From NCBI GenBank assembly GCA_037178975.1, contig JASJZH010000006.1, positions 992,001 to 1,056,000 of the forward strand: a stretch of 64,000 bases of DNA, written 5' to 3'. The DNA comes from Oscheius tipulae. Taxonomy: Eukaryota > Nematoda > Chromadorea > Rhabditida > Rhabditidae. The notes under the pieces were generated by a model. It had not been told where the DNA came from and ran no database searches. It saw only the letters and a list, made by a program, of their open reading frames with translations. Shown one piece after another: positions 10,577 through 22,851 of the stretch. A program made the position numbers and the translations under genes. How positions within the stretch are numbered: position 1 is the first letter of the stretch; the number at the start of each line of letters is the position of its first letter.

Positions 10577-13500
10577 ATGGGAGCATTTTCGCAGCTCCGT
10601 CTTCTACTTTGGCGGAATCTTCTTCAACAATGGCGATCGGTGTGGTTCACCCTGTTCGAGTTTCTTATCCCTTTCGTTCTTATCGGAATCAGTTTTGGTC
10701 TCATGTTGGGAGTGAGACTGTGTTGTTTTTGTTTAAAAATTTCAATTCTTCAGTTTCGAAGCAGTTTTGAGAGCAAGCATGACATTACAAATTATCCCAA
10801 TTGGCCAGTGACAGGGAGTGGTTTCGATACAATCATACCCACGAATGCTTCGGACCCTACGGTTTTAACTTTTTATGGCAAGAAAAAAATCATTTTAGTC
10901 AACCATGATGGACCTGTCAGCCTTTTCTGGCCAGGCTCCGGACTGTCAATTCCTGAACTTTCAAAAAACCGGACCGACTAGTGCCATTATTAAAATAAGT
11001 TTTGCCTATACACCAAAAACTGACGTTACAAAAAGCATCATGACAATTATCGAGGTTTCAAGAGTCGATTTTTCTTCAACTAGTACGTTTAGGATCGGTT
11101 TAACATCCCAAACTTGATGGCGGATCCAATTTTCAAAAAATACTTGTCAGACAGAAATGCGACTCTTCTCACGCAGTTAACATCTGTCCAAACCATATGT
11201 GAAAAATCGCAAGGTATTCGTCCTCCGTTTCTGAATAATAATAACTTACAGACTATGCCAGTGATTCGGATATGTCAAATGCTATGAAGGCTTCGTTTGA
11301 AAGTCAGTGTAACAACTCTCTTTTAGCTGGAATTGTCTTCGACGACTCCATTTCTAACAATTTGAAATCTTCGACGGATCTTGCCTATACTATTAGGTTA
11401 TCTAACACCAAACGAAGAGTGAGTGATCTTTTAGTTGAGTCGCAAGTAGATCCGAACCCGTTCTGTGCTACTGTTTGAAGGTATGGATCTCATCGGACCA
11501 CGAAGCATACCCCATGACTAGCTTTAAAATGCTTGCTCATTTTCAATCATTTCAGAAAGGCAAGCAACCCTGGGACATCAGTCAAAAGTTTGCCGTTTCT
11601 TACACTACTGGTCCATTTGACCTGGATGACAGTGATGGTGGTGATCCCGGATACTGGAAAGAGGGTTTTTTGACAGTACAGAAAGCGGTAGACATTGCTA
11701 TTCATGATCACTTAAAAAACAGTATGACGGCTAAATCGACAACTGATTTATTGGTAAGAGAAAAAATTTAAAAAAAAAAACTTAGTTAGATCGGTCGATT
11801 CCCGTTCCCAGCCTACCAAGACAAAATTATCGAAATCGGAGCACTGTCAGTTCCTGGAATTGTTGTCTTCTGTTTCATGACATCGGTCGTCTATATTGTT
11901 CGTTCAATTGTCATGGAAAAGGAGAATCGGTTAAAAGAATACATGCGGGTGATGGGAATGTCGCAGTGGATCCTCTGGCTTTCTCATTTCATCGTAAACT
12001 ACGTGAAAGTCTTTTTCATCGTCATCGTTTTGACCATTTTTATGGGTATTATCACACCACAGTAAGTTTTAGACATGCCAACTGTGACCGAAACAATTTC
12101 TGTCCTCTCATCCAAAGTTTGAAAGCTGAAACTGCAATCAAAGTTGTTTAGTGTCCTGAACAACTTTGCAAAACTTGGCGAAGGAAATGTAGTTTCGCCG
12201 CTAGAATCGTGTAGAGGTTCTCTAGGCGGGGAGGGAGGTCAGAGGTCAGATAGGATAGCAATAGGAAAGGAAAAGGAAAAAAAGGACAGCAATAGTAGAA
12301 ATGGGGCAGCAATTTTCTCTAAGACAGTAGAGGTCAGAGAAGCGGACATTGATAGGATCAGACAGGGGGAAGTGAACGCACTCGCTTACGGCCACACCAC
12401 GTTGAAAGTACGCCATCCCGTCCGATCTGGCAAGTCAAGCAACGTTGGGCCCGGTTAGTACTTGGATCGGAGACGGCTTGGGAATCCCGGGTGTCGTAAG
12501 CTTTTTATTTTCCTGTCATGGGTTTTGAACGGATTTGTAGGATTGTAACCAACCAAATGTAAATGAAACTTGGACGTGGTTTTTTCCAGATCAGATTGTT
12601 CTGTGATGCTCGTTATATTTCTACTCTATGCTTTCGACGCAGTTTACATAGCTTTTCTTGTCTCGACGTTCACCCAATCAGGTATCTTTCACCGGTTCCA
12701 ATGCAAACTTTCTCAGGAACCACTGGAACCTTTTTTGCTACAATAATCTGGATGATACTCTACCTGTGGCAAATTATCTTCATCACAGCCGATCAGGCTA
12801 ACCCATTCTCTCTTGGCATTCAACTTCTCAACTGTCTGAACCCGGATATCGCCATAAACTATGCAATTACATTGACAGCCAGCTATGAAACTCAAGCAGA
12901 CGGACTCCATTGGGGAGATTTCTGGAAGGCTGCATCTCCGGACCAGAGCATGACCATTGGTCATGTCATGCTATTTCTAATTGGCGATGGAGTCATTCTC
13001 ATGCTGCTGACATGGTATATTGAAGCTGTATTTCCTGGAGGAGAAGGTGTTCCACAAGTTCCATGGTTTTTCATTACAGTAAGCACTTTATATTAGTTGA
13101 GCAAGAATTGTTTAGCCTTCTTACTGGTTCCCGGATAGTGCAAAAAGCAAGACGTTTAAAAGACAGGTCGCGTCTGTATTTAATCCTGAATATGTGAAAC
13201 TGGAATCTGGACAGAGTGACAAAAGTGTGGCTATTGAAGTCGTTGGTCTATCGAAGACCTACGGAGGCGGATGTAGTGTTTGTTTTTGGAGAAAGCCCGT
13301 AAAAGAGGAAAAAAAGGCCCTGGATGGTCTGAATTTGAAAATGTATGAAGGAGAGATAACTGCGTTGCTGGGACACAACGGCGCGGGAAAAAGTACAACT
13401 TTCAGTCTACTCACTGGTATATCTTAATATTTTAAGACCAGCAAGCATTTAGGTGTGGGAGCGCCTACATCTGGAACGGCCTACATTGATGATTTTGATA

Positions 13501-16500
13501 TAAGAACGTCTCTACCAGCAATTAGAAAGCGACTTGGCCTATGTCCGCAGTACAATATTCTCTTCAATAATATGACAGTTATGGAACATTTGGAGTTTTT
13601 CTGCAAACTAAAGGTATGTTTGTACACATACTTCTTTTTGAAGATATTTAGGAGAGGGAGTGGAAGCCTAGCGAAGCCATGGAAATCATTACTCGGCTTC
13701 GAATGGACTTCAAGGCAAATTCATACGCTGGATCTCTGTCGGGTGGTCAGAAAAGAAAACTTTCACTGGCTATTGCGCTTATCGGAGGATCAGAGGCACG
13801 TTTTTTAGAATATTACGTGTCAGAGACTATGTCATGGATCCTAACGATATACTTGTCAGATTGCATATGTCATTTTCACGGATTTTGACAGTATTAACAG
13901 TATCAGAAAGGCGTCTATCGTTGCATCCCACTTCTTATCATTTTCAGATCGTTATGCTGGACGAGCCTACTAGTGGAATGGATCCTGGGGCAAGACACGA
14001 GACCTGGACTTTATTGCAAGCTGAAAAGGCCAATCGAACGATTCTGCTGACGACTCATTTTATGGAAGAGGCTGACGTCCTCGGAGACCGGTGAGATAAA
14101 CTTCTTTGTATTTAACCAAAACAGTAGGATTGCTATTCTGGCTCATGGACAGCTCCAATGCTGCGGTTCTGGAATGTTTTTAAAGAGTCAGTACGGAGCT
14201 GGTTATCATCTGATCGTCGTTTATGGAGAAGAGACGAAGACAGGAGAAACACTAGAACTGATCAAGAAATTTGTACCTGAAGCGAACATTGTTAGCATCG
14301 CTGGTCAAGAAGGGGCCTTTGTTATGCCGGCCAGCTACAGGTCAATGTATGTTATCAAGCTTTGCATATTGACAAACAACCGTCTCTAGATTCCCCACAT
14401 TATTCAAAGATTTGGAAGCTCATCAAGTAGACCTTGGCATTACATCTTTCGGAGTCTCCATCACGACAATGGAAGAAGTTTTCCTGAAAGTTGGACAAGA
14501 AGCAAACGAGCGGTATAACAACGAGCACAGAATCAAAGATGACTCGGATGTTACAGTATTGAAGCCCAATGATCCTGTCCTACAAAGTAAGTTTAATTGG
14601 TTATTTCATATTAATTTTATAGAACTGAAAGCAACAAGAAAACTCACCGGGTCAGCTCTCTATTCTCAGCACTTCAAAGCAATGTTTGTTAAGCGATACA
14701 TCTACTTCTCCAGGATGAAGAGAATGTTTATTTCGCAGACAATTTTCCCCGTAAGACCTAATTTTTTCAGTCTATCATAATACGTTCAGATTGTCTATCT
14801 TGCTCTGATGATGTTGACATCCAAATCAATCCCCGAAGCGAAAGAACAAGATCCTCTCCTTTTACAACTTAACGAATTTGCTGACAGTGACACAATGGGA
14901 CATATTATCTCGACCAATTCCAGTTTTAATGGATCCTCACTTACGTTAGGACTATATAATCAGATAGCGTTAATGGGGCTAGCTTCTCAAATCAAGGTTG
15001 AAGCAGTGAACAATGTGTCAAGTTTTATTCTAGATGCGACCAAAAAGGTTAAAAAGATTTTTTGACTGAACAAAATAGATTTGCAGTATGGTACGAGAAC
15101 ACTTGGAGAACACTGGCCGTTAGCTTTTGACGCTCTTGGACAGACTATAAGAAGTGAGTACTTTGAATTATTAAATATGCAGCTATGGTCATTATGGAAT
15201 AGCCGTATGCTTCGTTTTCCGACGAAAATAAAGAGAAAGATGTTCACAGGGAAGTTTTGATTCGGAGAAAAGAGTTCTTCAGGCTACTTCAACAACTTTG
15301 CCTACAACGCTGCACCAATCGCGGTCATGATGGCCGATGCCGTGTCTCTTTCCTCATCTCTTGGAAGAAACATTACTTTATCAGTGACTAACCATCCTCT
15401 ACCTCCATCCTCTCAAGACGCCTTAAAGAACAAGGACAACAACAATGGTTCGGCATACATTATCGGCTATGCGATGGTCACTGTTATGGCTCTCATCGTC
15501 TCCGGTAACTGTGTCTTTTTGATCAGAGAAAGAAAAAAGAAGAGCAAGCACATGCAGCTGCTATCAGGTTACATTCACAAGTTGATTAGGATCAAACCAT
15601 TTTTAGGCCTTCGCCCTTGGATGTTCTGGCTGACAAGTTTTCTCTTTGATCTGCTTTGGTACTTGCTTCGAGTAGCCGCCTTTATTGCTATCTTTTTCAT
15701 TTTCAATATAAAAGAATACACGGACAGTGTGGGATCTGTCCTGACACTGGTTCTTATACAACTTCTCTATGGATGGGCTTCAATTCCTCAAACTTATTGG
15801 CTTTCTTTCAAGTTCAAAAGCGCTGCTACTGGTTACAAAGTACTGGTTCTCTTCCATGTTCTAACGGGTGAGACTATAGGCCTGACAGATATCGCTCACA
15901 CTATCTGCTAGGAGATACCCAGATGACTTTTTCTCGAAAGCACTTAGAAAAATTTGAGCGACCGATCGTTGCTGTTGGAAACAGTGCGACCATGCATGTG
16001 TTGCTAAAAATGTTAGAGCTCAGGTTGCACTCAACGCAAATGTGAAAGTTTTGAAGTAGGAAAAGTTTACAAAACTTTGAAACAACCAGCTTTTCGAATA
16101 TTTTCGGTCAAGCACACACCAGTCAGGAATATCCTTAAGTAGCTAAGTGATTTCCAGGCATCATTGGACTCATTGCTGCACCAATCATTCAACAAACGGA
16201 CAGCGACACTGCTGCCAATATCTTCAGTTTGATCTATTCGTTCTTCTTCCCGACGTACTCCATTGCCAACTGCTTCATTCTAGCCTACAACAACGAATTC
16301 TTCAAGACTTCATGTTCCAAGCTGAACTGTGCCGCGTTGACTCTAACAGCTCCTGATTATTGTTGCGCTTCTGACAAGTCTAGTAAGATCTCCTTCGTTT
16401 TGAAGTACATGATTTCAGAACTGATCTATTCCACAAACATACTTGGCGATGGAAGCAAGAAGGGAATTCTGTGGCCTATTTTGTTCATGGCAGTTCAAGG

Positions 16501-17854
16501 CTTTTACTATTGGGGACTTGTCTATATGAGAGAGAACGATGTCCCGACATTGCTTGACAAAATCAAGACGATGATGAAGAAAGGTAACAAGGTAGCAGAT
16601 AAGGTAAGTCATGAAGTCTATACATAAGCAATTTGTGATTTTAGAAAGATGCCAGTGTCGAGGAAAAGTTTGGGCTTATTGAGGACAACGACGTTTTGGC
16701 TGAAAAAGAAGCAGCGAATAGATTATCAGTGAACGATGCAGCTGTCATCGTAAAAGATATCAAGAAATGGTGGGTATTTAGCAAAACAAAAAACTAAGGT
16801 GTGCTACAGGTACGGGAGCTTCAACGCTGTAAAGGGAGTCTCGTTCCATGTTAAAACAGGAGAATGCTTTGGTTTGCTCGGAGTCAACGGCGCTGGAAAA
16901 ACTAGTACTTTTCAAATGCTGACCGGGGAGAACAGAGTCTCCGAGGGAGACGCCTACATCCTTGGCTCGAGTGTTACCACGGATTGGAGAAATGTGGGAT
17001 TAAACGGCTAAATTCAGAAAGAATTGACGTTTAGGCAGGAGACAAACTTGGATACTGCCCTCAATTTGACGCGATTATAAAAGAGATGACAGGCGAAGAA
17101 ACTCTCTATATGTTTGCAAGAATTAGAGGAATTCATCCAGATGATATTCGGGAAAAAGTTTCGTCAGTAATCAAGGCTATCGGTATTGGCATGTATGCAG
17201 ATAAACAAATTAAGACCTACAGGTAAGGTGTGAACAGAGAAAATGCAAGATTGTGTTTAGTGGTGGTAACAAACGTCGTCTTTCACTTGGAATAGCTCTC
17301 GTCGGACTTCCTGAAGTGTTGCTACTTGATGAACCCACAACTGGCGTCGATCCTAAAGCTCGAAGAACCATTTGGAACATTTTGTCAAATGTTCGATCCC
17401 TGGGAACTGCCATAGTTCTAGTTTCACATTCAATGGAAGAATGTGAGGCCCTGTGCACTGAACTTACTATCATGGTCTCAGGTATGCTGAGAAATCGCCT
17501 TTTTTATCATTAGTTTTAGGCCAATTCCGCTGCTATGGCACCTGCCAACACATCAAGAGTCGATATGGGGCTGGCTTTACGCTTCTGATCCGCCTGAAGA
17601 ATCCAAACGACGCCGAGCGAACAAAACAAGAATTGTACTCCAAATACAAAGGAGCGAAGCTGAAGGAACAACACGTTGCTCAGTTGAATTTTGAGCTGCC
17701 CAAGGCAGAAAACACAACGTGGTCAGGTCTATTTGAGGAGATTGAAGAACTTTCGAAACGGATAGACTTTTACGACTATTCACTAAGTCAAACTACATTG
17801 GAACAGGTCTTCTTGGAGTTCTCAAGAGCTGCCAATGCTCCGAGTGATGACTAG
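10577..17854 (+). CDS. ABCA-type full ABC transporter (CED-7/ABT-like)
   Basis: Full-length ABC-A transporter with two membrane domains and two ATPase domains; members move or flip lipids, and C. elegans CED-7 acts in engulfment. Order: first helix after [20 protein letters not shown]; a large extracellular loop with the [14 protein letters not shown] segment; membrane block at about 11830-13080; NBD1 with Walker [15 protein letters not shown], signature [10 protein letters not shown], Walker [13 protein letters not shown] and H-loop [10 protein letters not shown]; second membrane domain at about 14640-16530; NBD2 with [37 protein letters not shown] and LVSHSMEE. All ATPase motifs look intact. 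Introns are mostly 37-60 bp. One (12062-12589) contains a 5S rRNA gene, and one (13796-13947) seems to use a GC donor. The stop is at 17852-17854. A four-residue leader exon may exist upstream. Confidence 0.93.
12384..12502 (+). rRNA. 5S ribosomal RNA (copy B), inside an ABCA intron
   Basis: Identical 119-nt 5S gene lying in the 528-bp intron 12062-12589 of the ABCA transporter, in the same direction as the host gene. Internal polymerase III control elements are complete and a T run (12502-12506) follows. Upstream it shares GTGAACGC with copy A. Being intact and identical to copy A, it could be transcribed; the host intron is about ten times longer than most introns of the gene because of this insert. 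Confidence 0.95.
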
Positions 17855-18308
17855 AACTGTTTTGTTGTACATAAAGTATATATTTCAACCGTAATTAACT
17901 ACAAAATTAGATTTTTGTACAGACTGTTAACAGTACAAAATTTCCTATAGGTTAGTAGAGTTGTTTGTTTTTTTAATCTTGTGTGCATACCGCCTGTTAC
18001 CTGAATAACAGAAAAGAACGTAGATACATTAAAGCATATTGGTAATCATAAGAGTTGTAGTTATCCTATTAATTTTCACATACAGAAAAAGAAAAGCTTT
18101 ATATAAAATAGCCACCTAAACACATGCGTGGGATGATTCAGCCTTTCTTCTTCAAGTAGACGAAAGTATGTCTGTTTTTGCTTGTACCCACAAATTAGTA
18201 TTTTCTATGCGTCACAAACACCTCAGACTCTTTCTAGTTATACCTTCTAATTTGTAGTCTTTTCCAAGCTTTACAAACAAACCCTCCCCAGCTTTTTTCT
18301 AGGCAAAA
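17855..18308. other. Intergenic, ABCA 3' side to receptor 1
   Basis: AT-rich spacer with 3' untranslated sequence of the ABCA gene (ATAAAG-type signal near 17870) and the upstream region of the next receptor. Nothing else recognised. Confidence 0.5.
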
Positions 18309-19563
18309 ATGTTGTTTGGAGATTTGGATAACCTGCTCATTGCCTTCGTTATGGCAATTGTAAGTTGACTGCCATATTATCATAAAGTCTTCTTAGCTAG
18401 CCGTTCTTGGCTTAGCGTTCAATGGGTTGGCTCTTTTCATTGTTTCAAAAAACTCTATTCTGGACAATGTATTTGGAAAACTCTGCTTCAGTCACTCTCT
18501 TGCCAATTTCGGAGTTGCTCTGAGCTCTATTCTGTGGACAGTTCCTATGACCCTTATGTAAGATTTTTATAATGGTTTTCACACATCCTTAGACAAGACA
18601 AGTCTATTTCTTCCTGGTTGGTAGGCAAAATATTCGGGCAGATCAACAATTTTTTCTGGTTTGTTTGCGTCTATTCTCATCTGGCTGTCTCTCTCAATAG
18701 ATTCATTTCTTTAGCATTTCCCTTCAAGGTTAGTTGGTCATTTTTACTGCTACCAACAAATTCAGAAAGTTTCTTCAAAGACTGGAATGGTTATTGTTAA
18801 TGGATCACCATGGGTTCTAGCGCTTATTCAAATAGTCCCATATTTTTGGTGTAATCAGTCATTCCCCACAAAATTACAAGGTAGACATTCAGACAGCCAC
18901 TGCACTTTTGTGTATCATCCGACTGAGTGGACTTGGAAGTTTTCGGAGACAAGATGTGGGCATATTCTCTCGGTCTACTTTGACGAAGTGTTCGGCTTTG
19001 TGGTTATAGCCGTAGTCACATTATTAGACATTATGACAATGGCTATCCTCCATCAATATCACAAGGTTTGTGAATCTGTCTCTGTCTCTACTGTATTTTC
19101 AGCGCATCTCAGACAGTACCTTCCTCAGCCACAAAGAACTAGGAGACTGTCAAACTCTCAAGAACAGACAAAGCATTGAAGCGCGTTTCTTTACACAGGT
19201 GAGGATTCCACACCAGCTCAAACCCAATTTCTAGTCTTGTGTGCAAGCGGCGATTTTCTTCTACGAGCTAATAAGCTTCCACATTCTTTACAAGCTCAAC
19301 ACTGACAAGTATTCCCTTTTCTTCACAACCACTTTTCCCTGGACATTGTGTCACACTCTCGACGGGTAAGAGAAACTCAGGGTCGTAACAAGTGGACGCT
19401 TAGACTAGTACTGATTTGTTTTCATTGGAAAAGTTACCAAAAACAATAAAACGCCACAGATGGAGCTATTTGACGAACGAGGATTTGTCCAACTCCTAGT
19501 GGTTACGTCTCATTATTCTTGGCAGCTCCACTGTATGGCGCTCACTGGTTCTTCAAACGATGA
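18309..19563 (+). CDS. 7TM chemoreceptor, Srx-like (receptor 1)
   Basis: Nematode serpentine chemoreceptor, probably of the Srx family. It opens MLFGDLDNLLIAFVMAI and continues LAVLGLAFNGLALFIVSKNS (TM1), GKLCFSHSLANFGVALSSIL (TM2), SHLAVSLNRFISLAFPFK (TM3 with an NRF motif in the DRY position), MVIVNGSPWVLALIQIVPYF (TM4), FGFVVIAVVTLLDIMTMAIL (TM5), CVQAAIFFYELISFHILYKL (TM6) and a last segment. Short introns separate the exons. The last exon is uncertain: splicing to 19501 gives a hydrophobic GGYVSLFLAAPLYGAHWFFKR end with stop at 19561-19563; splicing earlier (acceptor before 19461) gives a shorter polar end with stop at 19498-19500. I prefer the first because it completes TM7. Such receptors usually work in sensory neurons. 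Confidence 0.78.
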
Positions 19564-20814
19564 GGATGTTAAACAGTGCATGTAGTGAATCGTTTGTTCA
19601 GTCGTTTGGTTGTATGTGGGACCATCTTATAAGTCAGCTTGTGATTCATCAGTTGCAGTTTTTCAGGCTTCATCCACTCGACATGTACACTTGCCATATG
19701 ACATATAAACTTTAAATAACAAATCTGGAGAAGAAGAAAACCAAAAAATGAACGAGCAAATACCAGCAAACGATTGCAAACAGTGACAGTCTCTCGATGT
19801 TGCGACTCCATACCATCGACGTTGTGTGAACCGATATCTTCGCTCCAGAAAAAGCATTTCTTTTTTCGACTTCTCATGAGTCGGATGTCCATCTATTTTA
19901 AATGGACAATATTTGAGGAACTGTCAAAAAAGAAAAGAAAAAGAAGGCTTACTCTTTATCCATTTTTCTCCGTGGGAAAAGATGAGTGAACCACTGTATA
20001 TTTCATTTTTTATAGTCGTTGATAGTTTGAAATAGCATGCAATTTGAGAACGAAGAGTAAAAAAGCCAAAGTTTTGATTTTGGAAAGAGAGAACATGGGT
20101 TTCAATGTCCCGTCAATCTATTTTCACCCCGACGTCGCCGCACTTGTTCTACTGTAGAGAATGGCCCACATTAAGCAGTAAAACTAGATTAAGTTTTTTA
20201 AAACTTGTTTTATCGTTAAAAAATAGTGTGCAACAATTAATAAAGAAATCAGTCGAGAGAAAAACAGCTTTTCTAAGATAATACACCTTTGAATGACATG
20301 ACATTGTACGTAAAAACGCGTCTAGTTTAAAAAGTTAAAATCTGGAACTTCATCTTATTAGGATACTTTCAAAGAAAATAAATGAAGTTTCAACAAAACG
20401 TCGAAATGATCTTTGCGGTTAGCTTACAGGTTGGAGACAAGAGATAGGGATTCCTGTGATTCAATCTTCAATTTTACACCCATACACCTATTCCAAGAAA
20501 AATGTTGTTTAAATAAACCGAATTTTGTTCTTGTATACAACAACAAGTGCTAGCGTGGTTTCTTTAAAGTGGCAAATAATTTCTGAACCAAAATACAAAG
20601 CAATTGGATCTAGATATTCAAATGTTTGAAAACGTACATTTCTTATCAATCAGTTTATTCAGTATAATTTCTAAGGACTGACATTGGTTTTAACTTTATT
20701 TACGATAATTTCCTTTCTGACGAGATAAATTATAGGGACTTTGATAGCAAGGTCGGGGCAAATATAATCAGAAAGTGCGGTTAGCAACACTTTTTCTTCT
20801 GTACTTCCTAGTAA
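19564..20814. other. Intergenic between receptors 1 and 2
   Basis: About 1.25 kb, AT-rich. Open frames here are short and carry no recognisable domain. No RNA gene or repeat recognised. Confidence 0.5.
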
Positions 20815-22851
20815 TGCCGGACGGGAAAATTGAAACCCGGATATTCTTTTGGATTTTTCGTCTACTTTTTCTGTTCATCTTTATTGGTCTAATATTTGTT
20901 CCCACTTTCTTGGTAAACTATGCTGATTATTAACTGTACTTCGTTTTAGTATTTCACGGTCAAGGTTGATTATACGTATACATTGTTTATGGCTTGTCAC
21001 AGGGTTAACGGCTCGCTCGATGTTATCTTTTTCATCATAAACTTCCCACTCGCACTGGTATGTACGCATGACTCGCATAGTTAGGTGCATACCCTCTTAC
21101 AGACGGACATGCACAATCCTGCTTGCTAGAGCAATAGGCTAGCTTGCCAATTCTATTATCAGTTATCATCCAGTTTGTTAAACGTACGAATGGGATTCTG
21201 ACCATAGCTAGAATAGGTGCCAATGACCAAACTTTTTGGATTAGCCCTCGCAGAATCATCCGTGAAGGCGACCAGCTTTCCTTTTTGTGTCAAAAAACTT
21301 TCCAAAAACTGAAAGTGTGACCATCCTGAACCCATAAGTTTCTGAGGAGTTTGGCTGTCGTTTTCTTGATCATCCAAGACTTTCCGCCAAAGTTCTTGAA
21401 AACTGTTGAGTTATCGGTTACAGTAGCATCACCCGGGTACGAGGGATACATAATATTTTGTTATCTCTACTATCTAAAGCGCGATGGTTTCTGTGGCGGA
21501 CTCTGTTTCTTTGTTTGTTTGTTTGTTTGTTCGTGGCCACGAAGCGAACCAGTTAGTTGTCCAGAAGTTTTATTGTTCAAAAACAGTTATTGCCTAAATT
21601 GGTTGACAAGTCAACTTTGGGTGCGCTATACTTGGCTTTTTTCACAGTGAAGCCACTGGGAAATCTCTCTAACTACGAAGCGGCGCAGCCGCCAATGTAA
21701 ACTGATGGCAAAAGAACGGCGAAGCCGTCGGAGACGTCTTTATCCGTCTGTCATGGTGTCCGCACAATTGCATGTCAACACTAATACCCAAAAAAGCTGA
21801 CAAGCAAAGGCCAAAGGGCTGCGAAGCTGCCGCCGGCAGCTGGTCTCATACTATAACGTACCCTCTACGTCGAGAGCTTACAGATCTTCGGATTCAATTT
21901 GGAATTCTGCAAGCAGCCTACATTCAAAATTATGTTCGTCTTGTGCATCTGTGAGAGCCTCGTATTATTGTTTGATCCCGTTTTTATTTATTTATATCAA
22001 ATACATTTTCCCAGAGGATTGATTTTTGAAGTTACACAAAGCATGCTATGGACTCTTTGGGATACATCTCAAGCTGTGAACTTTATCCTTGCCTATAATC
22101 GTCTAACAACTGTAGTTTTGTCTGACACATCTATATTCCACACAAGATGGATCTATGGCTTTATGTACTCTATCATCTTTGGGCAGTACATTCTGAACAA
22201 CATTCTCGTTTCGATTGGGCATTCTTGCGATCTGTACCGTGTTCCTGATCTGTCCAACGAGCAGCGGAAGTTTCTGGCTGACTTCAATAGCAGTAAGTGT
22301 CGTTTACAACAATATATGTTCAATAACGATGTTAGTAAACGAGCAAATTATGCGTGTACGTACTTTCTACTGTTTCCATTTCAGAAAATGACATATACAA
22401 AGTACATGTGTTGTTGGGGATAGCTAGTTCATCCTTCATCCTATACGGTACCTTGTTGATTTATATGTTGAAAAAGGTTTGTGTTTGTCACAGACACTAA
22501 ACATAGTTTAAGAGAAAAGAGGTAAAGATTCGAAAAGAGTGGACTCTGACCATACAGGCCTTCATTGGTACCGTTTTATGTGTTGGCTTATCCAATTTGA
22601 TGCGGATTTTGGGCCCGGTCGAAGGTAGTATTCTGTACTACGTACAGCAAATTTTATACAGATTTGGAATTGTGGCAAGCTCATTGATTTACCTCATTTT
22701 CAACGAGTTTGAAAATTGAATGACGAAGACAGTTTCTGCTTTCAGACGCTTCCGACGATCATACATACATTTCTGGAAGACTGGTTGTCTGCAAACACCT
22801 TCAAGTCGTGAAAATGTGATAGTTGTTTCTTCAGCTGAGATCAATCCATAG
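20815..22851 (+). CDS. 7TM chemoreceptor-like protein (receptor 2), Helitron in intron
   Basis: Seven-helix receptor of the nematode chemoreceptor superfamily; the subfamily is not certain (Srt or Srx-like). Start MPDGKIETRIFFWIFRLL, then TM1 and TM2 over two exons ending ...IFFIINFPLAL. An intron of about 820 bp (from 21059) carries the Helitron at 21464-21843, and the CDS resumes with IFGFNLEFCKQPTFKIMF near 21880. TM3 ends with NFILAYNRLTTVVL (NR in the DRY position). The last intron is a 40-bp one with donor GTTTGA just after LIYLIFNE; it removes an in-frame TGA and joins to RFRRSYIHFWKTGCLQ, ending at 22851. Without it the protein would stop at 22719 after FNEFEN and lack the usual basic cytoplasmic tail. 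Confidence 0.75.
21464..21843 (+). mobile_element. Non-autonomous Helitron, copy A (380 bp)
   Basis: The 5' end is TCTCTACTATCT with flanking A; the 3' end is CTGG (a CTRR end) with flanking T, as expected for Helitron insertion between A and T. A perfect 7-bp hairpin (GCTGCCG C CGGCAGC) abuts the 3' end. The homology to the copy at 31844-32304 starts and stops exactly at these ends. It carries no ORF, a TTTG microsatellite near 21510, and GC-rich hairpins with three-base loops at 21680-21840. It lacks about 80 bp present in copy B. Confidence 0.85.

Noticed and set aside
12144-12458. 104-residue open frame inside the ABCA intron
   Set aside because: It runs through the 5S rRNA gene and purine-rich intron sequence; not coding.
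22717-22719. Nonsense mutation or stop readthrough in receptor 2
   Set aside because: A 40-bp intron with good acceptor removes the TGA and restores a normal receptor tail, so no recoding is needed.
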